23,986 bases of DNA from an uncultured Oscillospiraceae bacterium (GTDB lineage Bacteria; Bacillota; Clostridia; Oscillospirales; Oscillospiraceae), in the NCBI GenBank assembly GCA_910587255.1, contig CAJUKT010000063.1, positions 1 through 23,986 of the forward strand, given 5' to 3'. The notes below the pieces were generated by a model. The model saw nothing but the letters and a program-made list of their open reading frames with translations, did not search any database and had not been told where the DNA came from. Below, one piece after another: positions 15,359 to 22,709 of the stretch. Position 1 is the first letter of the stretch, and each line of letters begins with the position of its first letter. A program made the translations under genes and the position numbers.

Positions 15359-16249
15359 TCACTGCGCTCCAAGCTCGTTCGCTGTCCGATTCTCCGCGCT
15401 TCCTTCCACCACCCGCCAGTGCATTCCCGGGTCCATGGTGGTCTGGATGCCTGTAAACCCGTTTTCCGCCAGTATGTACTCCACCGCCGGGGCCTGGTCG
15501 TACCCCACTTCAAAGGCCAGCTTGCCGCCCGGCTTCAGCGCCCGCTTCCACTTTCTGGCGATGGCGCGGTAAAATTTCAACCCGTCCTCTCCCCCGTCCA
15601 GCGCCATCCGGGGCTCGTAGTCCCGGACAGAGGGATCAAGCCGCGCCACCTCCAGGGTAGGGATATACGGGGGATTGCAGAGGATGAGGTCGAAGTCCCG
15701 CAAAATCCGCGGCGGCGGTTCCAGCGCGTCCGCCTGGACCGGGCTCACCTGGTCCGTCAGGCCGCACCGCCGGATATTCTGCCGGCACACCCGCAGGGCA
15801 TCCTCCGACCACTCCGCCAAAAACACACGGGTATTGGGGCAGTTGTCCGCGATGGCCAGCCCGATACAGCCGCTGCCGGCGCATAAATCCAGCACACGGG
15901 TGCCGTCGGGCAGATCCCGGACATACAATATGCCCCGCTCCACCAGTGTCTCCGTGTCCGGCCTGGGGATGAGCACGTCCCGGCACACGTCCAGCGTCAG
16001 GCCGTAAAACTCCCACTCCCCAATGAGGTATGCCACCGGCTCCCCTTTCAGCCTGCGCTCCAGCAGGCCCCGAAACCGCTTCCCCGCCCCGTCGGAGGCG
16101 TACAGCGGCAGATCCCGGATGAATTCTTCCCGGCTCTTGCCGGAGGCAAAACACAAAAGCTCCCGGGCCTCCAGCTGGGCCTGCTCCACCCCAGCGGCTT
16201 TCAGCGCCTTGCGCGCATCCAGGTATAGGTCGTTATAGGTTGCTGGCAT
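15359..16249 (-). CDS. prmC: Release factor glutamine N5-methyltransferase PrmC
   Basis: A 296-residue enzyme that methylates the GGQ glutamine of peptide release factors. The N-terminal helical domain (1-75) is followed by a Rossmann SAM domain with RVLDLCAGSGCIGLAIA (motif I, residues 119-134) and the catalytic LILCNPPY (NPPY at 192-195). IPRPDTETLVE is also characteristic. ATG 16249 has AGGGTGAG upstream. The final residues after RVVEG (SAENRTANELGAQ) are encoded by a 32-bp repeat found at two other 3' ends in this window, so the tail is probably not ancestral. Upstream lies DUF1385, a common neighbour in Firmicutes; prfA is not in the window. Confidence 0.96.
   Translation of the reverse strand: MPATYNDLYLDARKALKAAGVEQAQLEARELLCFASGKSREEFIRDLPLYASDGAGKRFRGLLERRLKGEPVAYLIGEWEFYGLTLDVCRDVLIPRPDTETLVERGILYVRDLPDGTRVLDLCAGSGCIGLAIADNCPNTRVFLAEWSEDALRVCRQNIRRCGLTDQVSPVQADALEPPPRILRDFDLILCNPPYIPTLEVARLDPSVRDYEPRMALDGGEDGLKFYRAIARKWKRALKPGGKLAFEVGYDQAPAVEYILAENGFTGIQTTMDPGMHWRVVEGSAENRTANELGAQ
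15369..15400 (-). repeat. 3'-end repeat, copy 1 (inside prmC)
   Basis: Plus-strand sequence begins CCAAGCTCGTTCGCTGTCCG and ends TTCTCCGCGCT. It covers codons for SAENRTANELG near the end of prmC. It matches copies 2 and 3 at all but four or five of 32 positions, in the same orientation. Confidence 0.75.
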
Positions 16250-16310
16250 GAGCTCACCCTCTCTCTGCTTTGGTGGTGCTGTGATGGACCGCGGCTCCGC
16301 GCTTCCCCGT

Positions 16311-16379
16311 TGTCACGCTGCGAACCGGCCAGGGCGCTGGCTCCGCACCAAGCTCCCTCGCTGTACGCTTCTCCGCGCT
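16311..16379 (-). repeat. 3'-end repeat, copy 2 (downstream of the DUF1385 gene)
   Basis: The 32-bp core is 16348-16379 (CCAAGCTCCCTCGCTGTACG then CTTCTCCGCGCT). On the minus strand it begins 5 bases after the DUF1385 stop codon. A TGTCACGCT motif at 16311, also found at 19860 and 19995, suggests a larger composite unit. It fills much of the 135-base gap before prmC. Confidence 0.7.
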
Positions 16380-16384
16380 TCTTT

Positions 16385-17353
16385 TTACCAGGCGTCGGCG
16401 CCCTTCTCCTCCGGCAGCACCCGCTTGAGCGCCTCAATCCCCACTTCAATCATGCCGTCGTCCGGCTCAAAGGTGGTAAAGTTCTGCATCCACATGCCCG
16501 GAGTCCGCAGGGCGCGGCACACCGGCCCGTCATGTCCGCCCACATAGCGGTTGAACTCATAGGTCACCCCCACGATGACGGGCAGCATCAGCAGGTGCAG
16601 GGCCATGCGTAAAAAGGTGTTCTCAATCTCCAGCGGGGTGAAGATTACGATGGACAAAAAGATGGACACCGCAATGACCACAAACAAAAAGCTGGTGCCG
16701 CACCGGGGATGGTGCCGGGGCTGCTTCCGCACGTTTTCCACCGTCAGCTCCAGGCCGTTCTCATAGCAGTAGATGGTCTTATGCTCCGCGCCGTGGTACT
16801 CAAATACCCGGTGGATCTCCTTCATCCTGGAGCACAGGAACAGATAGCCCATAAAGATGGCCACCTTCAGCACCCCCTCCAGCACCGAGCGCACCCACAG
16901 CGGCATGGTGGTCCACACCAGCCCGATCAGCCCCGTCAGCGCGGTGGGCAGCAAAATGAACAGCCCCACCGACATGGCGATGCCCAGCACCGCCGCCAGG
17001 GTGATGATGATGCTGACGGCCTTCTCCCCCTCGAAGTGCTCGCTGATCCACTTGTCAATGCCGGTGAGCTCCTCCTCTTCCATGGAGCCGTCGTCGGACA
17101 GTTCCGCCGAGCGCATCAGCGCCTTCATCCCGTGGACCATAGCGCCGCCAAATACAAACAGCCCCCGGATAAAGGGCAGCCTGGCCGGCCCCGACCGGGA
17201 CTTGACCGTCTCCTCCTCCACCACCAGCTCGCCGTCCGCCTTGCGCACCACCATCGCCCGCTTGCCGGGGCCCTGCATGAGGATGCCCTCCAGCAGGGCC
17301 TGTCCGCCGCAGGTGGTCTTGAATGGGGTGCAGTTTCCGTCTTGTTTTGCCAT
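16385..17353 (-). CDS. DUF1385 membrane protein (YqhQ-like)
   Basis: A 322-residue integral membrane protein of the DUF1385 family. The N-terminal GGQALLEGILMQGPGKRAMVVR is the family signature. Hydrophobic segments occur near residues 110-145 (two), 160-180, 222-245 and 250-270. The conserved polar motifs EYHGAEHKTIYCYE and HPRCGTSFLF lie between them, with histidines and cysteines that suggest metal binding. Function is unknown; the gene is usually found next to prmC and prfA in Firmicutes, as here. ATG 17353 follows AAGGAGAAGAAC, and a promoter lies just upstream, so it heads the DUF1385-prmC-peptide-GNAT run. Confidence 0.93.
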   Translation of the reverse strand: MAKQDGNCTPFKTTCGGQALLEGILMQGPGKRAMVVRKADGELVVEEETVKSRSGPARLPFIRGLFVFGGAMVHGMKALMRSAELSDDGSMEEEELTGIDKWISEHFEGEKAVSIIITLAAVLGIAMSVGLFILLPTALTGLIGLVWTTMPLWVRSVLEGVLKVAIFMGYLFLCSRMKEIHRVFEYHGAEHKTIYCYENGLELTVENVRKQPRHHPRCGTSFLFVVIAVSIFLSIVIFTPLEIENTFLRMALHLLMLPVIVGVTYEFNRYVGGHDGPVCRALRTPGMWMQNFTTFEPDDGMIEVGIEALKRVLPEEKGADAW

Positions 17354-17385
17354 GTTCTTCTCCTTTACCCCGCCGCATTTTCCAC

Positions 17386-17414
17386 AGTATACCAGAGACG
17401 CCGGGAAAACACAA
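17386..17414 (-). promoter_or_regulatory. Promoter of the DUF1385-prmC run
   Basis: On the minus strand TTGTGT, a 17-base spacer and TATACT, with TGG as an extended -10. It lies 33 bases upstream of the DUF1385 ATG. The weak -35 is offset by the extended -10. Confidence 0.6.
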
Positions 17415-17444
17415 GGGTTTTAAACTTTTGTTCGATTTTTGCTG

Positions 17445-18953
17445 CTACACAACCTCCACCCCGACGGGCAGCCGGATGGTAGCCACACAGCCGCCGCCGG
17501 GCGCGTTGCCAATCTCCAACGTGCCGTTGTGGCTGTTGATGATCTCGTCGCACACCGCAAGGCCGATGCCGGAGCCGCGCGCCTTGGACGAGCCCTTGTA
17601 GAACTTGTACTTGATGAAGGGCAGCTCCTCCGCAGGCACGCCGGGTCCGTGGTCCCGGATGCGGATCACCACCCGGTCCTCCTCCCGGCCCACGGATACC
17701 TCCACCCGCCCGCCGGAGCCGCCGTGCTTGTCCGCATTGTCCAGCAGGTTGCAGAACACCTGGCGCAGCCGCTCCGGGTCGCCGCTGATGATGGGCAGCT
17801 CCTCGCCGCACTCGGTATAGTCCAGCTCCAACCCCTTGCGGCGGAAGAACTCCCGGTAGGTGTATACCGCATCCTCCAGCTCCGCCACAATGTCGATGGG
17901 CTCCACCGACAGGTTAAACCGCCCCGTCTCCATCCGGGAGAACTCCAGCAGCTCCTCCACCATGCGGGTCAGGCGCTGCGCCTCGGACACAATGATGGCC
18001 ATCCCCTTCTTCACATCGGACGCGTCCCGGACCTCGCCGTTATACAGCGTCTCCGCCCAGCCGCTGATGGCGGTGAGGGGGGTGCGCAGCTCGTGGGACA
18101 CGGAGGAGATAAACTCCGACTGGGTGCGCTCGGCCTGGTCGATCTTCATGGACATGTCGTTGATGCTGTCCACCAGCTCACCCATCTCGTCGTCGGTCTT
18201 TTTCTCCATCTGCACGCCGTAGCTCCCTGCGGCGATGCGCTTGGCGGTCTCCGTCACCCGAATCACCGGGTCCAGCACCGAGCGGATAAAATAGGACGCC
18301 ATAAGCCCCATCACCAGCAGGATCGCCACCCCGATGGCGGAGGTGACCAGCATCATGCGCACCATCTGGGCGTGCACACGCCGCAGGGAGGTGGCCATGC
18401 GCACCACCCCCACTACCGCGTTGTTATAGATCACCGGGGCGGAGGCGGAAATCACCTCGTCCTCGGTGTCCGGGTCCTGGCCGATGTGGGTCCGCACCCG
18501 CTTCTCGCTGATGGCGGCGGCCACATCGGGGCTGTGGGCGGAGGCGCCGGATATGTCCATCATGGAGGACATGAGCACCCGGCCCCCGGCGCTGAGTATC
18601 TGCACCTCAATATCGTTTTTTTCCTCAAACTGGTTAATGAACTGCCGGGCAGTGGACAGGTAGGTGGTTTCGGTGTAATTGCGGAACATCCCGGCGGCAG
18701 TCTGGGCCTTGCTCTCCAGGGTAGCCAGAATGGTAGAGGTGTAGTAGCTGTACATGGCCAAAGAGAAGGCGCTCACCGACACGGCCACCACCACCAGGGT
18801 GACGGCAAGGGTGTTCAGCAGCCAGCGCCGGCGCAGCCGGCCCCGGCCCGGCTTTTTGAGGGGGGCCTCGGGCGGGCCGTCCTCCGCCGCCCGCTCGCGC
18901 TTCGGGCCCCTGGGCAGCATCCTGCGCCGCCTCTGGCGGTTTTCCTGATCCAT
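17445..18953 (-). CDS. Two-component sensor histidine kinase
   Basis: A 502-residue membrane kinase. After a basic cytoplasmic leader, TM1 spans about 44-68. The extracytoplasmic sensor runs 70-198 and has a Cache/PAS-like feel (IEVQILSAGGRVLMSS, VISASAPVIYNNAVVGVVRM). TM2 is 200-223, then HAMP (224-276) and HisKA with the phosphorylated H287 in SHELRTPLTA. The ATPase domain has N-box NLLDNADKHG, G1 RDHGPGVP and G2 GSGIGLAV. ATG 18953 follows GGAGGGGGAG; a longer in-frame start overlaps the response regulator and is rejected. The regulator is 37 bases upstream. The signal is unknown; layout resembles the PhoR/WalK/ResE class. The N-terminal 40 residues are unusually Arg- and Pro-rich. Confidence 0.95.
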   Translation of the reverse strand: MDQENRQRRRRMLPRGPKRERAAEDGPPEAPLKKPGRGRLRRRWLLNTLAVTLVVVAVSVSAFSLAMYSYYTSTILATLESKAQTAAGMFRNYTETTYLSTARQFINQFEEKNDIEVQILSAGGRVLMSSMMDISGASAHSPDVAAAISEKRVRTHIGQDPDTEDEVISASAPVIYNNAVVGVVRMATSLRRVHAQMVRMMLVTSAIGVAILLVMGLMASYFIRSVLDPVIRVTETAKRIAAGSYGVQMEKKTDDEMGELVDSINDMSMKIDQAERTQSEFISSVSHELRTPLTAISGWAETLYNGEVRDASDVKKGMAIIVSEAQRLTRMVEELLEFSRMETGRFNLSVEPIDIVAELEDAVYTYREFFRRKGLELDYTECGEELPIISGDPERLRQVFCNLLDNADKHGGSGGRVEVSVGREEDRVVIRIRDHGPGVPAEELPFIKYKFYKGSSKARGSGIGLAVCDEIINSHNGTLEIGNAPGGGCVATIRLPVGVEVV

Positions 18954-18990
18954 CCTGAACTCCCCCTCCTTTCCCGGCTCCCGCCCCAGC

Positions 18991-19680
18991 TTATGCTTCC
19001 CACTCGTACCCATACCCCCAAACGGTGCTGATATGGGCGGGATTTTGGGGGTCATCCTCCAGCTTGATGCGCAGGCGGCGGATGTTTACATCCACAATTT
19101 TCAGCTCGCCCAAATATTCCTTGCCCCATACGGCCTCCAGAATCTCCTCCCGGGACAGCGCCTTCCCCGCGTTCTCCATAAACAGCTTCACGATGGAGTA
19201 CTCCACCTGGGTGAGCTTCACCCGCTTCCCGTTCTTCTCCAAGGTCCGGTTGCGGGTATTGAGCAGGAAGGGCGGCTGGCTCAGCTCGTCCACATCCCGC
19301 ACCGGCGCGCCCCCCGTGCGGCGGAACAGCGCGTCCACCCGGGCGGTGAGCTCCGCCGGGGAGAAGGGCTTGGTCACATAGTCGTCCGCCCCCGTCATCA
19401 GGCCGCTCACCTTGTCCATCTCCTGGGTGCGGGCGGTGAGCATGATGATGCCCACCTGGGGATTACCCGCCCGGATGCGGCGGCACACCTCAAACCCGTC
19501 TATCTCCCCGGGAAGCATGATGTCCAGCAGAGCCACCTGCACATCGGGGTTTTTCTGGATCAGCGCCAGCGCTTCCTCGCCGGTGCCGGCTTCAATGGTA
19601 TCGTAACCCGCCCGCTTCAGGTTTATGACCACAAAGCTGCGGATGTTGGTCTCATCCTCCAGGACCAATACCTTACGCAT
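18991..19680 (-). CDS. OmpR/PhoB-family response regulator
   Basis: A 229-residue regulator. The receiver domain has E8-D9-E10, phospho-acceptor D53 in LLDIMLP, T82 and K104 (TKPF). A winged-helix DNA-binding domain follows, with LTQVEYSIVKLFMENAGKALSREEIL and VDVNIRRLRIKLEDDPQNPAHISTVWGYGY. One extra residue is present in the loop after D53 (LPGEIDGFEV where LPGxDGxEV is usual). ATG 19680 is preferred; 69 upstream codons in frame are translated repeat DNA with no protein character. It pairs with the downstream kinase. Targets are unknown. Its leader lies in a repeat-rich spacer. Confidence 0.95.
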   Translation of the reverse strand: MRKVLVLEDETNIRSFVVINLKRAGYDTIEAGTGEEALALIQKNPDVQVALLDIMLPGEIDGFEVCRRIRAGNPQVGIIMLTARTQEMDKVSGLMTGADDYVTKPFSPAELTARVDALFRRTGGAPVRDVDELSQPPFLLNTRNRTLEKNGKRVKLTQVEYSIVKLFMENAGKALSREEILEAVWGKEYLGELKIVDVNIRRLRIKLEDDPQNPAHISTVWGYGYEWEA

Positions 19681-20122
19681 GATGTTCGATTCCCTACTTT
19701 CTGTTTCATCTTTACTGCCGCGCTGCTCACCACGGCTGGGCACGGCCTGCCGGGGCCCCCGCAAAGCCTCCCTTTGGCTTTGTGGGGAAAGGAGGAGCAG
19801 CGGAATGACTGAGCTTTCGGCAACGCCGGAAGCGAAGGATATGGAGCTTGCGACAACGCTGTCACGCTTCGCCTGTTCGCGACGCACGGCTTCGCTCCGC
19901 CTCGGCCAAACCCCGCCCCCGCTTCGCGGCGGCCGCGCTTTTGTCCTCGCTCCGTTCCATCCGCGCTGCTCACCACGGCTCAGCGCTTATCTTTTGTCAC
20001 GCTTCGCCTGTTCGCGACGCGCGGCTTCGCTCCGTCTCGGCCAAAACCCGCCCCCGCTTTCGCGGCCTGCTCAGTTTGCCCTCGCTCTGCTCCAAGCTCC
20101 CTTGCTGTCCGCTTCTCCGCGC
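19681..20122. repeat. Repeat-rich spacer between the lipoprotein gene and the response regulator
   Basis: No gene is supported in these 442 bases. A 70-base unit (19860-19929) recurs at 19995-20065 with about four differences, offset by 135 bases. A 20-base block CCGCGCTGCTCACCACGGCT is exact at 19718-19737 and 19961-19980. A 12-bp stem with one G-U pair lies at 19757-19787. Long open frames cross the region in several phases only because it is GC-rich. The response regulator promoter must lie in or near this DNA, but no clear -35/-10 pair was seen. Confidence 0.75.
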
Positions 20123-20123
20123 T
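20092..20123 (-). repeat. 3'-end repeat, copy 3 (at the lipoprotein stop codon)
   Basis: Same 32-bp core as the copies at 15369 and 16348 (starts CCAAGCTCCCTTGCTGTCCG, ends TTCTCCGCGCT). On the minus strand its first base is the last base of the TGA stop of the lipoprotein gene. Confidence 0.75.
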
Positions 20124-21484
20124 CATCTGTTTGACCACGCCGCCGTAATCAGCTTAAACCGCTGCGCCAGCTCCCCCTCGTCCAGGCCGCAGTCCCATAC
20201 CCGGGTATCCAGAGAGGCGCAGTAGATGGCGCTGCTGTCGCTGAGCAGCACCGTGCGTCCGGGCAGCTTGGACCGGGCGGTTCGGTTGCTCCCGGTGAGG
20301 TAGTAAATGGTGAGGAATTTTTTTGGCTCCTCCTCTTCCCGGTCCGGCCAGTAGTAGAAGGACACGGCCCGCTCCCCCCGGTTGCTGGAGGAGTCGTCCC
20401 GGGCCACGGCGATATTGCCTGCGTTCCAGCCGTTGGGCAGTGTGAGGTACCACCCGTCGGTAAAGCTGTGGTAGGTGATGATACTGGTGGCTCCCGCCCC
20501 CTTGGAGTCAAACTGCTGCCAATAGATCAAATACTGGGGCGCGGCGGCCTCATCGCCCATCGGAGCCAGCCGCTGGGGCCGTGGGACCTCCGGCACGCCG
20601 TCGCCGTTGATGTCCGAGGTATATGCCTCCGTCCCCGACCAGCAAGTGGTCACGCTCACACCGCTCTCCGGGTCCCGGGTCACGTTGACCAATCCCCCCG
20701 GCTCCAGCGTGAGCACATCGGTGAGCCAGCCTGTTTCGATCTCCAGCGTGACATATATCCCCAGCCGCCCGTCAGACAGCCGCCCGGCTTCCGAGCGCAC
20801 CACGTCCTTCAGCCCGTCGGACAGCGTTCCCGTGGACGAGAGCACCATCACCCCGTCCTGATAGTCGTAGTATTCCGCCACATTATAACCCTCGCCGGTG
20901 ATATCCCGCTGGAACACGACCAGCTCCTGGCTGTTGTCCTCATCCAGGTCCACCGTCATGTAACCCTCGTTATAGGTGGCGCTCATCAGCTCGTTGGCGC
21001 TGCTCACGCCAACGCTGTACACAGACAGGCTGTGCACCCCCGTGCTCAGCTGCCAGCTGATAATGAATTCCCGGCTGCCGTCGCCGGTCAAATCTTCGTA
21101 AGCCACCGAATTGATGGAGGTGCCCGCCCCCTCCAAAATGGCGGACTGGTGATAGAGCTGGTCGCTCCCCTGCCGGAACAGGCACACCCGCATAGGCTTC
21201 TCCTCAGCGGAGGCCATCACCCGGAGGAACACCGCCGCCGTCTCCTGCCTGCCGTCGCCGTCCATGTCCAGCAGCTGTATGGTAGAGGTGTTGCTGCCGT
21301 AGTTGATGGTGGCGTATTCCGCCCCCAGCTCGCTCATGGTGGCGTCGATGGATGCCTGAAGGCCTTTATACTCCTGAGGCAGGGCGGGCAGGGCGTACAG
21401 CTTGTCCACCGGGTCAAACATGCAGCCGCTCAGGCACAGCCCCAGCACAGCGGTCAGCCCCGCCAGCAGCATCCGCTTTTTCAC
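20123..21484 (-). CDS. Lipoprotein with FG-GAP/EF-hand-like calcium-loop motifs
   Basis: A 453-residue predicted lipoprotein. The signal peptide KKRMLLAGLTAVLGLCLSGC ends in the lipobox LSGC (C21 lipidated). The mature part contains four aspartate-rich loops: DMDGDGRQE (73-81), DLTGDGSRE (131-139), DLDEDNSQE (179-187) and DINGDGVPE (291-299). Each is followed by a hydrophobic strand, as in FG-GAP/VCBS-type beta-propeller blades that bind calcium. It is probably anchored outside the membrane. The start is GTG 21484, with AAGGGGGG upstream and a consensus-like promoter 40 bases away. It lies upstream of the two-component pair in the same direction, so it could be an accessory sensor, but the 442-base spacer makes co-transcription doubtful. 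Specific function is unknown. Confidence 0.85.
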   Translation of the reverse strand: MKKRMLLAGLTAVLGLCLSGCMFDPVDKLYALPALPQEYKGLQASIDATMSELGAEYATINYGSNTSTIQLLDMDGDGRQETAAVFLRVMASAEEKPMRVCLFRQGSDQLYHQSAILEGAGTSINSVAYEDLTGDGSREFIISWQLSTGVHSLSVYSVGVSSANELMSATYNEGYMTVDLDEDNSQELVVFQRDITGEGYNVAEYYDYQDGVMVLSSTGTLSDGLKDVVRSEAGRLSDGRLGIYVTLEIETGWLTDVLTLEPGGLVNVTRDPESGVSVTTCWSGTEAYTSDINGDGVPEVPRPQRLAPMGDEAAAPQYLIYWQQFDSKGAGATSIITYHSFTDGWYLTLPNGWNAGNIAVARDDSSSNRGERAVSFYYWPDREEEEPKKFLTIYYLTGSNRTARSKLPGRTVLLSDSSAIYCASLDTRVWDCGLDEGELAQRFKLITAAWSNR

Positions 21485-21523
21485 AGCGCCGCCCCCCTTC
21501 CCTCGTGTTTGCAGTCAGCGGGT

Positions 21524-21552
21524 ATTATATCACAGATTTCGCGCCCTGCCTA
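21524..21552 (-). promoter_or_regulatory. Promoter of the lipoprotein gene
   Basis: On the minus strand TAGGCA, a 17-base spacer and a perfect TATAAT with TGA as an extended -10. The GTG start is about 40 bases downstream. Confidence 0.7.
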
Positions 21553-21620
21553 TGGATTTTTTGTAAACGCGAAAATTTTCTGGGCCTCCCTTTCCGTCCA
21601 CGATATTTTTTCGGTTTCCC

Positions 21621-21650
21621 TTGACGGCGGCGGGGCCTTTGTGCTAAAAT
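21621..21650 (+). promoter_or_regulatory. Promoter of tRNA-Thr
   Basis: TTGACG, an 18-base spacer and TAAAAT with TGC as an extended -10. It lies 22 bases before the tRNA 5' end. Confidence 0.7.
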
Positions 21651-21671
21651 AACCTTCGTCCCACACCATAC

Positions 21672-21747
21672 GCTGGTATAGCTCAGTCGGTAGAGCAGCT
21701 GATTCGTAATCAGCAGGTCGTGTGTTCGAGTCACATTACCAGCTCCA
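21672..21747 (+). tRNA. tRNA-Thr, anticodon CGT
   Basis: The cloverleaf can be folded by eye. The acceptor stem is GCTGGTA with TACCAGC and the D-arm contains AGCTCAGTCGGTAGAGC. The anticodon stem GCTGA/TCAGC closes the loop TTCGTAA, giving anticodon CGT (reads ACG, threonine). The T-arm is GTGTG-TTCGAGT-CACAT. Discriminator T and an encoded CCA end the gene at 21747. It is a single-gene unit with its own promoter and terminator. Confidence 0.96.
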
Positions 21748-21784
21748 AAAGGAAAGACACGCTGAAGAGCGTGTCTTTCCTTTT
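21748..21784 (+). terminator. Intrinsic terminator of tRNA-Thr
   Basis: AAAGGAAAGACACGCT pairs exactly with AGCGTGTCTTTCCTTT around the loop GAAG. The 3' arm ends in TTTCCTTTT, acting as the U-rich tail. The stem starts at the CCA end. Confidence 0.85.
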
Positions 21785-21906
21785 GCGGTTTTATGCCGCC
21801 GGGCGGCTTCCAGCTTTACGGCGCACCGGCGCTGCCATCCACAAGGCCGTCGGAGCAGGTTCCGCACCTTTCAATTTACAAAAAGCAAACTTTTTCCCAT
21901 TTCCCC

Positions 21907-21935
21907 TTGACAAACGAGAACGCCGGCTATATAAT
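21907..21935 (+). promoter_or_regulatory. Perfect-consensus sigma-A promoter of rplJ-rplL
   Basis: TTGACA (21907-21912), exactly 17 bases, TATAAT (21930-21935). Transcription should start near 21942. Both boxes and the spacing are ideal, as expected for a ribosomal protein operon. Confidence 0.93.
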
Positions 21936-21941
21936 ACTGCC

Positions 21942-22106
21942 CGTGTTCAAAGACAGTGGGTGCATCAGCGCTGAAGCGTGAACTGCGTAAATCCCGCCGA
22001 GAATGCAGCCGATACGTTATGATTGCGCTGTTTTCGTGTGGACACGAAAGCGGCTTTTTCTTTTTGAAACGCCGCCATCCAACCATTTCGGAGGTGAATT
22101 CAAACA
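21942..22106 (+). ncRNA. Ribosomal protein L10 leader (autoregulatory mRNA leader)
   Basis: A leader of about 165 bases between the promoter and rplJ that ends in an intrinsic terminator before the start codon. CAGCGC at 21966-21971 can pair with GCGCTG at 22025-22030, which is the 5' foot of the terminator stem, giving a possible antiterminator. In Firmicutes the L10-L12 complex binds such a leader to promote termination of its own operon. The placement and attenuator are seen; the exact L10-binding fold was not verified. Confidence 0.8.
22027..22065 (+). terminator. Attenuator in the L10 leader
   Basis: GCTGTTTTCGTGT pairs with ACACGAAAGCGGC (two G-U pairs), followed by TTTTTCTTTTT. It lies 42 bases before the rplJ start codon, so it must be read through for rplJL expression. 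Confidence 0.85.
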
Positions 22107-22649
22107 ATGCCTAACGCAAAGGTTCTCAGTGAGAAGCAGGCCATCGTGGCCGCCCTGGTGGACGATCTGAAGGCCGCCAGTTCCGGCGTCCTGGTGGATT
22201 ACAAGGGCATCACCGTGGCCGAGGACACCGCCCTGCGCCATGAGCTGCGTGAGAATGGCGTGGAGTACGCCGTGGTGAAAAACACCCTGCTGCGCCGCGC
22301 CCTGGACGATGTGGATCTGGGCGAGCTGGACGAGGTGCTCAGCGGCACCACTTCCATGGCTATTTCCAAGGAAGATCCCATTGCCCCCATGCGCATCGTC
22401 AACAAGTATGCCAAGCAGATGGGCGACCGCTTCAACATCAAGGCCGGCTTCATGGACGGCAAGGTCCTTCCCCTGGACGACGTGTTCGCCCTGGCCGAGC
22501 TGCCCTCCAAGGACGCCCTGCTGGGCCAGGTCCTGGGCATGATGCTGGCTCCCATTACCAGCTTGGCCATCGTCATCAAGGCCATCGCCGAGAAGGACGG
22601 CCAGCCTGCCGCCGAAGCCCCCGCAGAGGAGGCCCCCGCCGCAGAATAA
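22107..22649 (+). CDS. rplJ: 50S ribosomal protein L10
   Basis: A 180-residue L10 that forms the base of the L7/L12 stalk on 23S rRNA. Typical segments are KQAIVAALVDDLKAASSGVL, LRHELRENGVEYAVVKNTLL and a C-terminal helix that binds L12 dimers. The last 15 residues are an Ala/Glu/Pro tail (EAPAEEAPAAE). ATG 22107 follows GGAGGTG. It is preceded by its own leader and followed 60 bases later by rplL. Neither rplK-rplA upstream nor rpoB downstream is present. Confidence 0.98.
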   Translation: MPNAKVLSEKQAIVAALVDDLKAASSGVLVDYKGITVAEDTALRHELRENGVEYAVVKNTLLRRALDDVDLGELDEVLSGTTSMAISKEDPIAPMRIVNKYAKQMGDRFNIKAGFMDGKVLPLDDVFALAELPSKDALLGQVLGMMLAPITSLAIVIKAIAEKDGQPAAEAPAEEAPAAE

Positions 22650-22709
22650 GCGGCTGTCCCACATGGGACGCAACATATTTAACATTTGAAAATTAGGAGG
22701 AATATCATC

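Noticed and set aside
17439..19031. 530-codon open frame opposite the sensor kinase
   Set aside because: Same kind of antisense shadow; His/Gln/Leu-rich and without motifs.
19623..20225. Arg/Ser-rich frames across the repeat-rich spacer, including a 69-residue N-terminal extension of the response regulator
   Set aside because: They are translations of duplicated non-coding DNA; the receiver domain begins at MRKVLVLEDE (19680).
21720..21981. Small proteins overlapping the tRNA-Thr 3' end and terminator
   Set aside because: They begin inside the tRNA and cross its terminator; no independent support.
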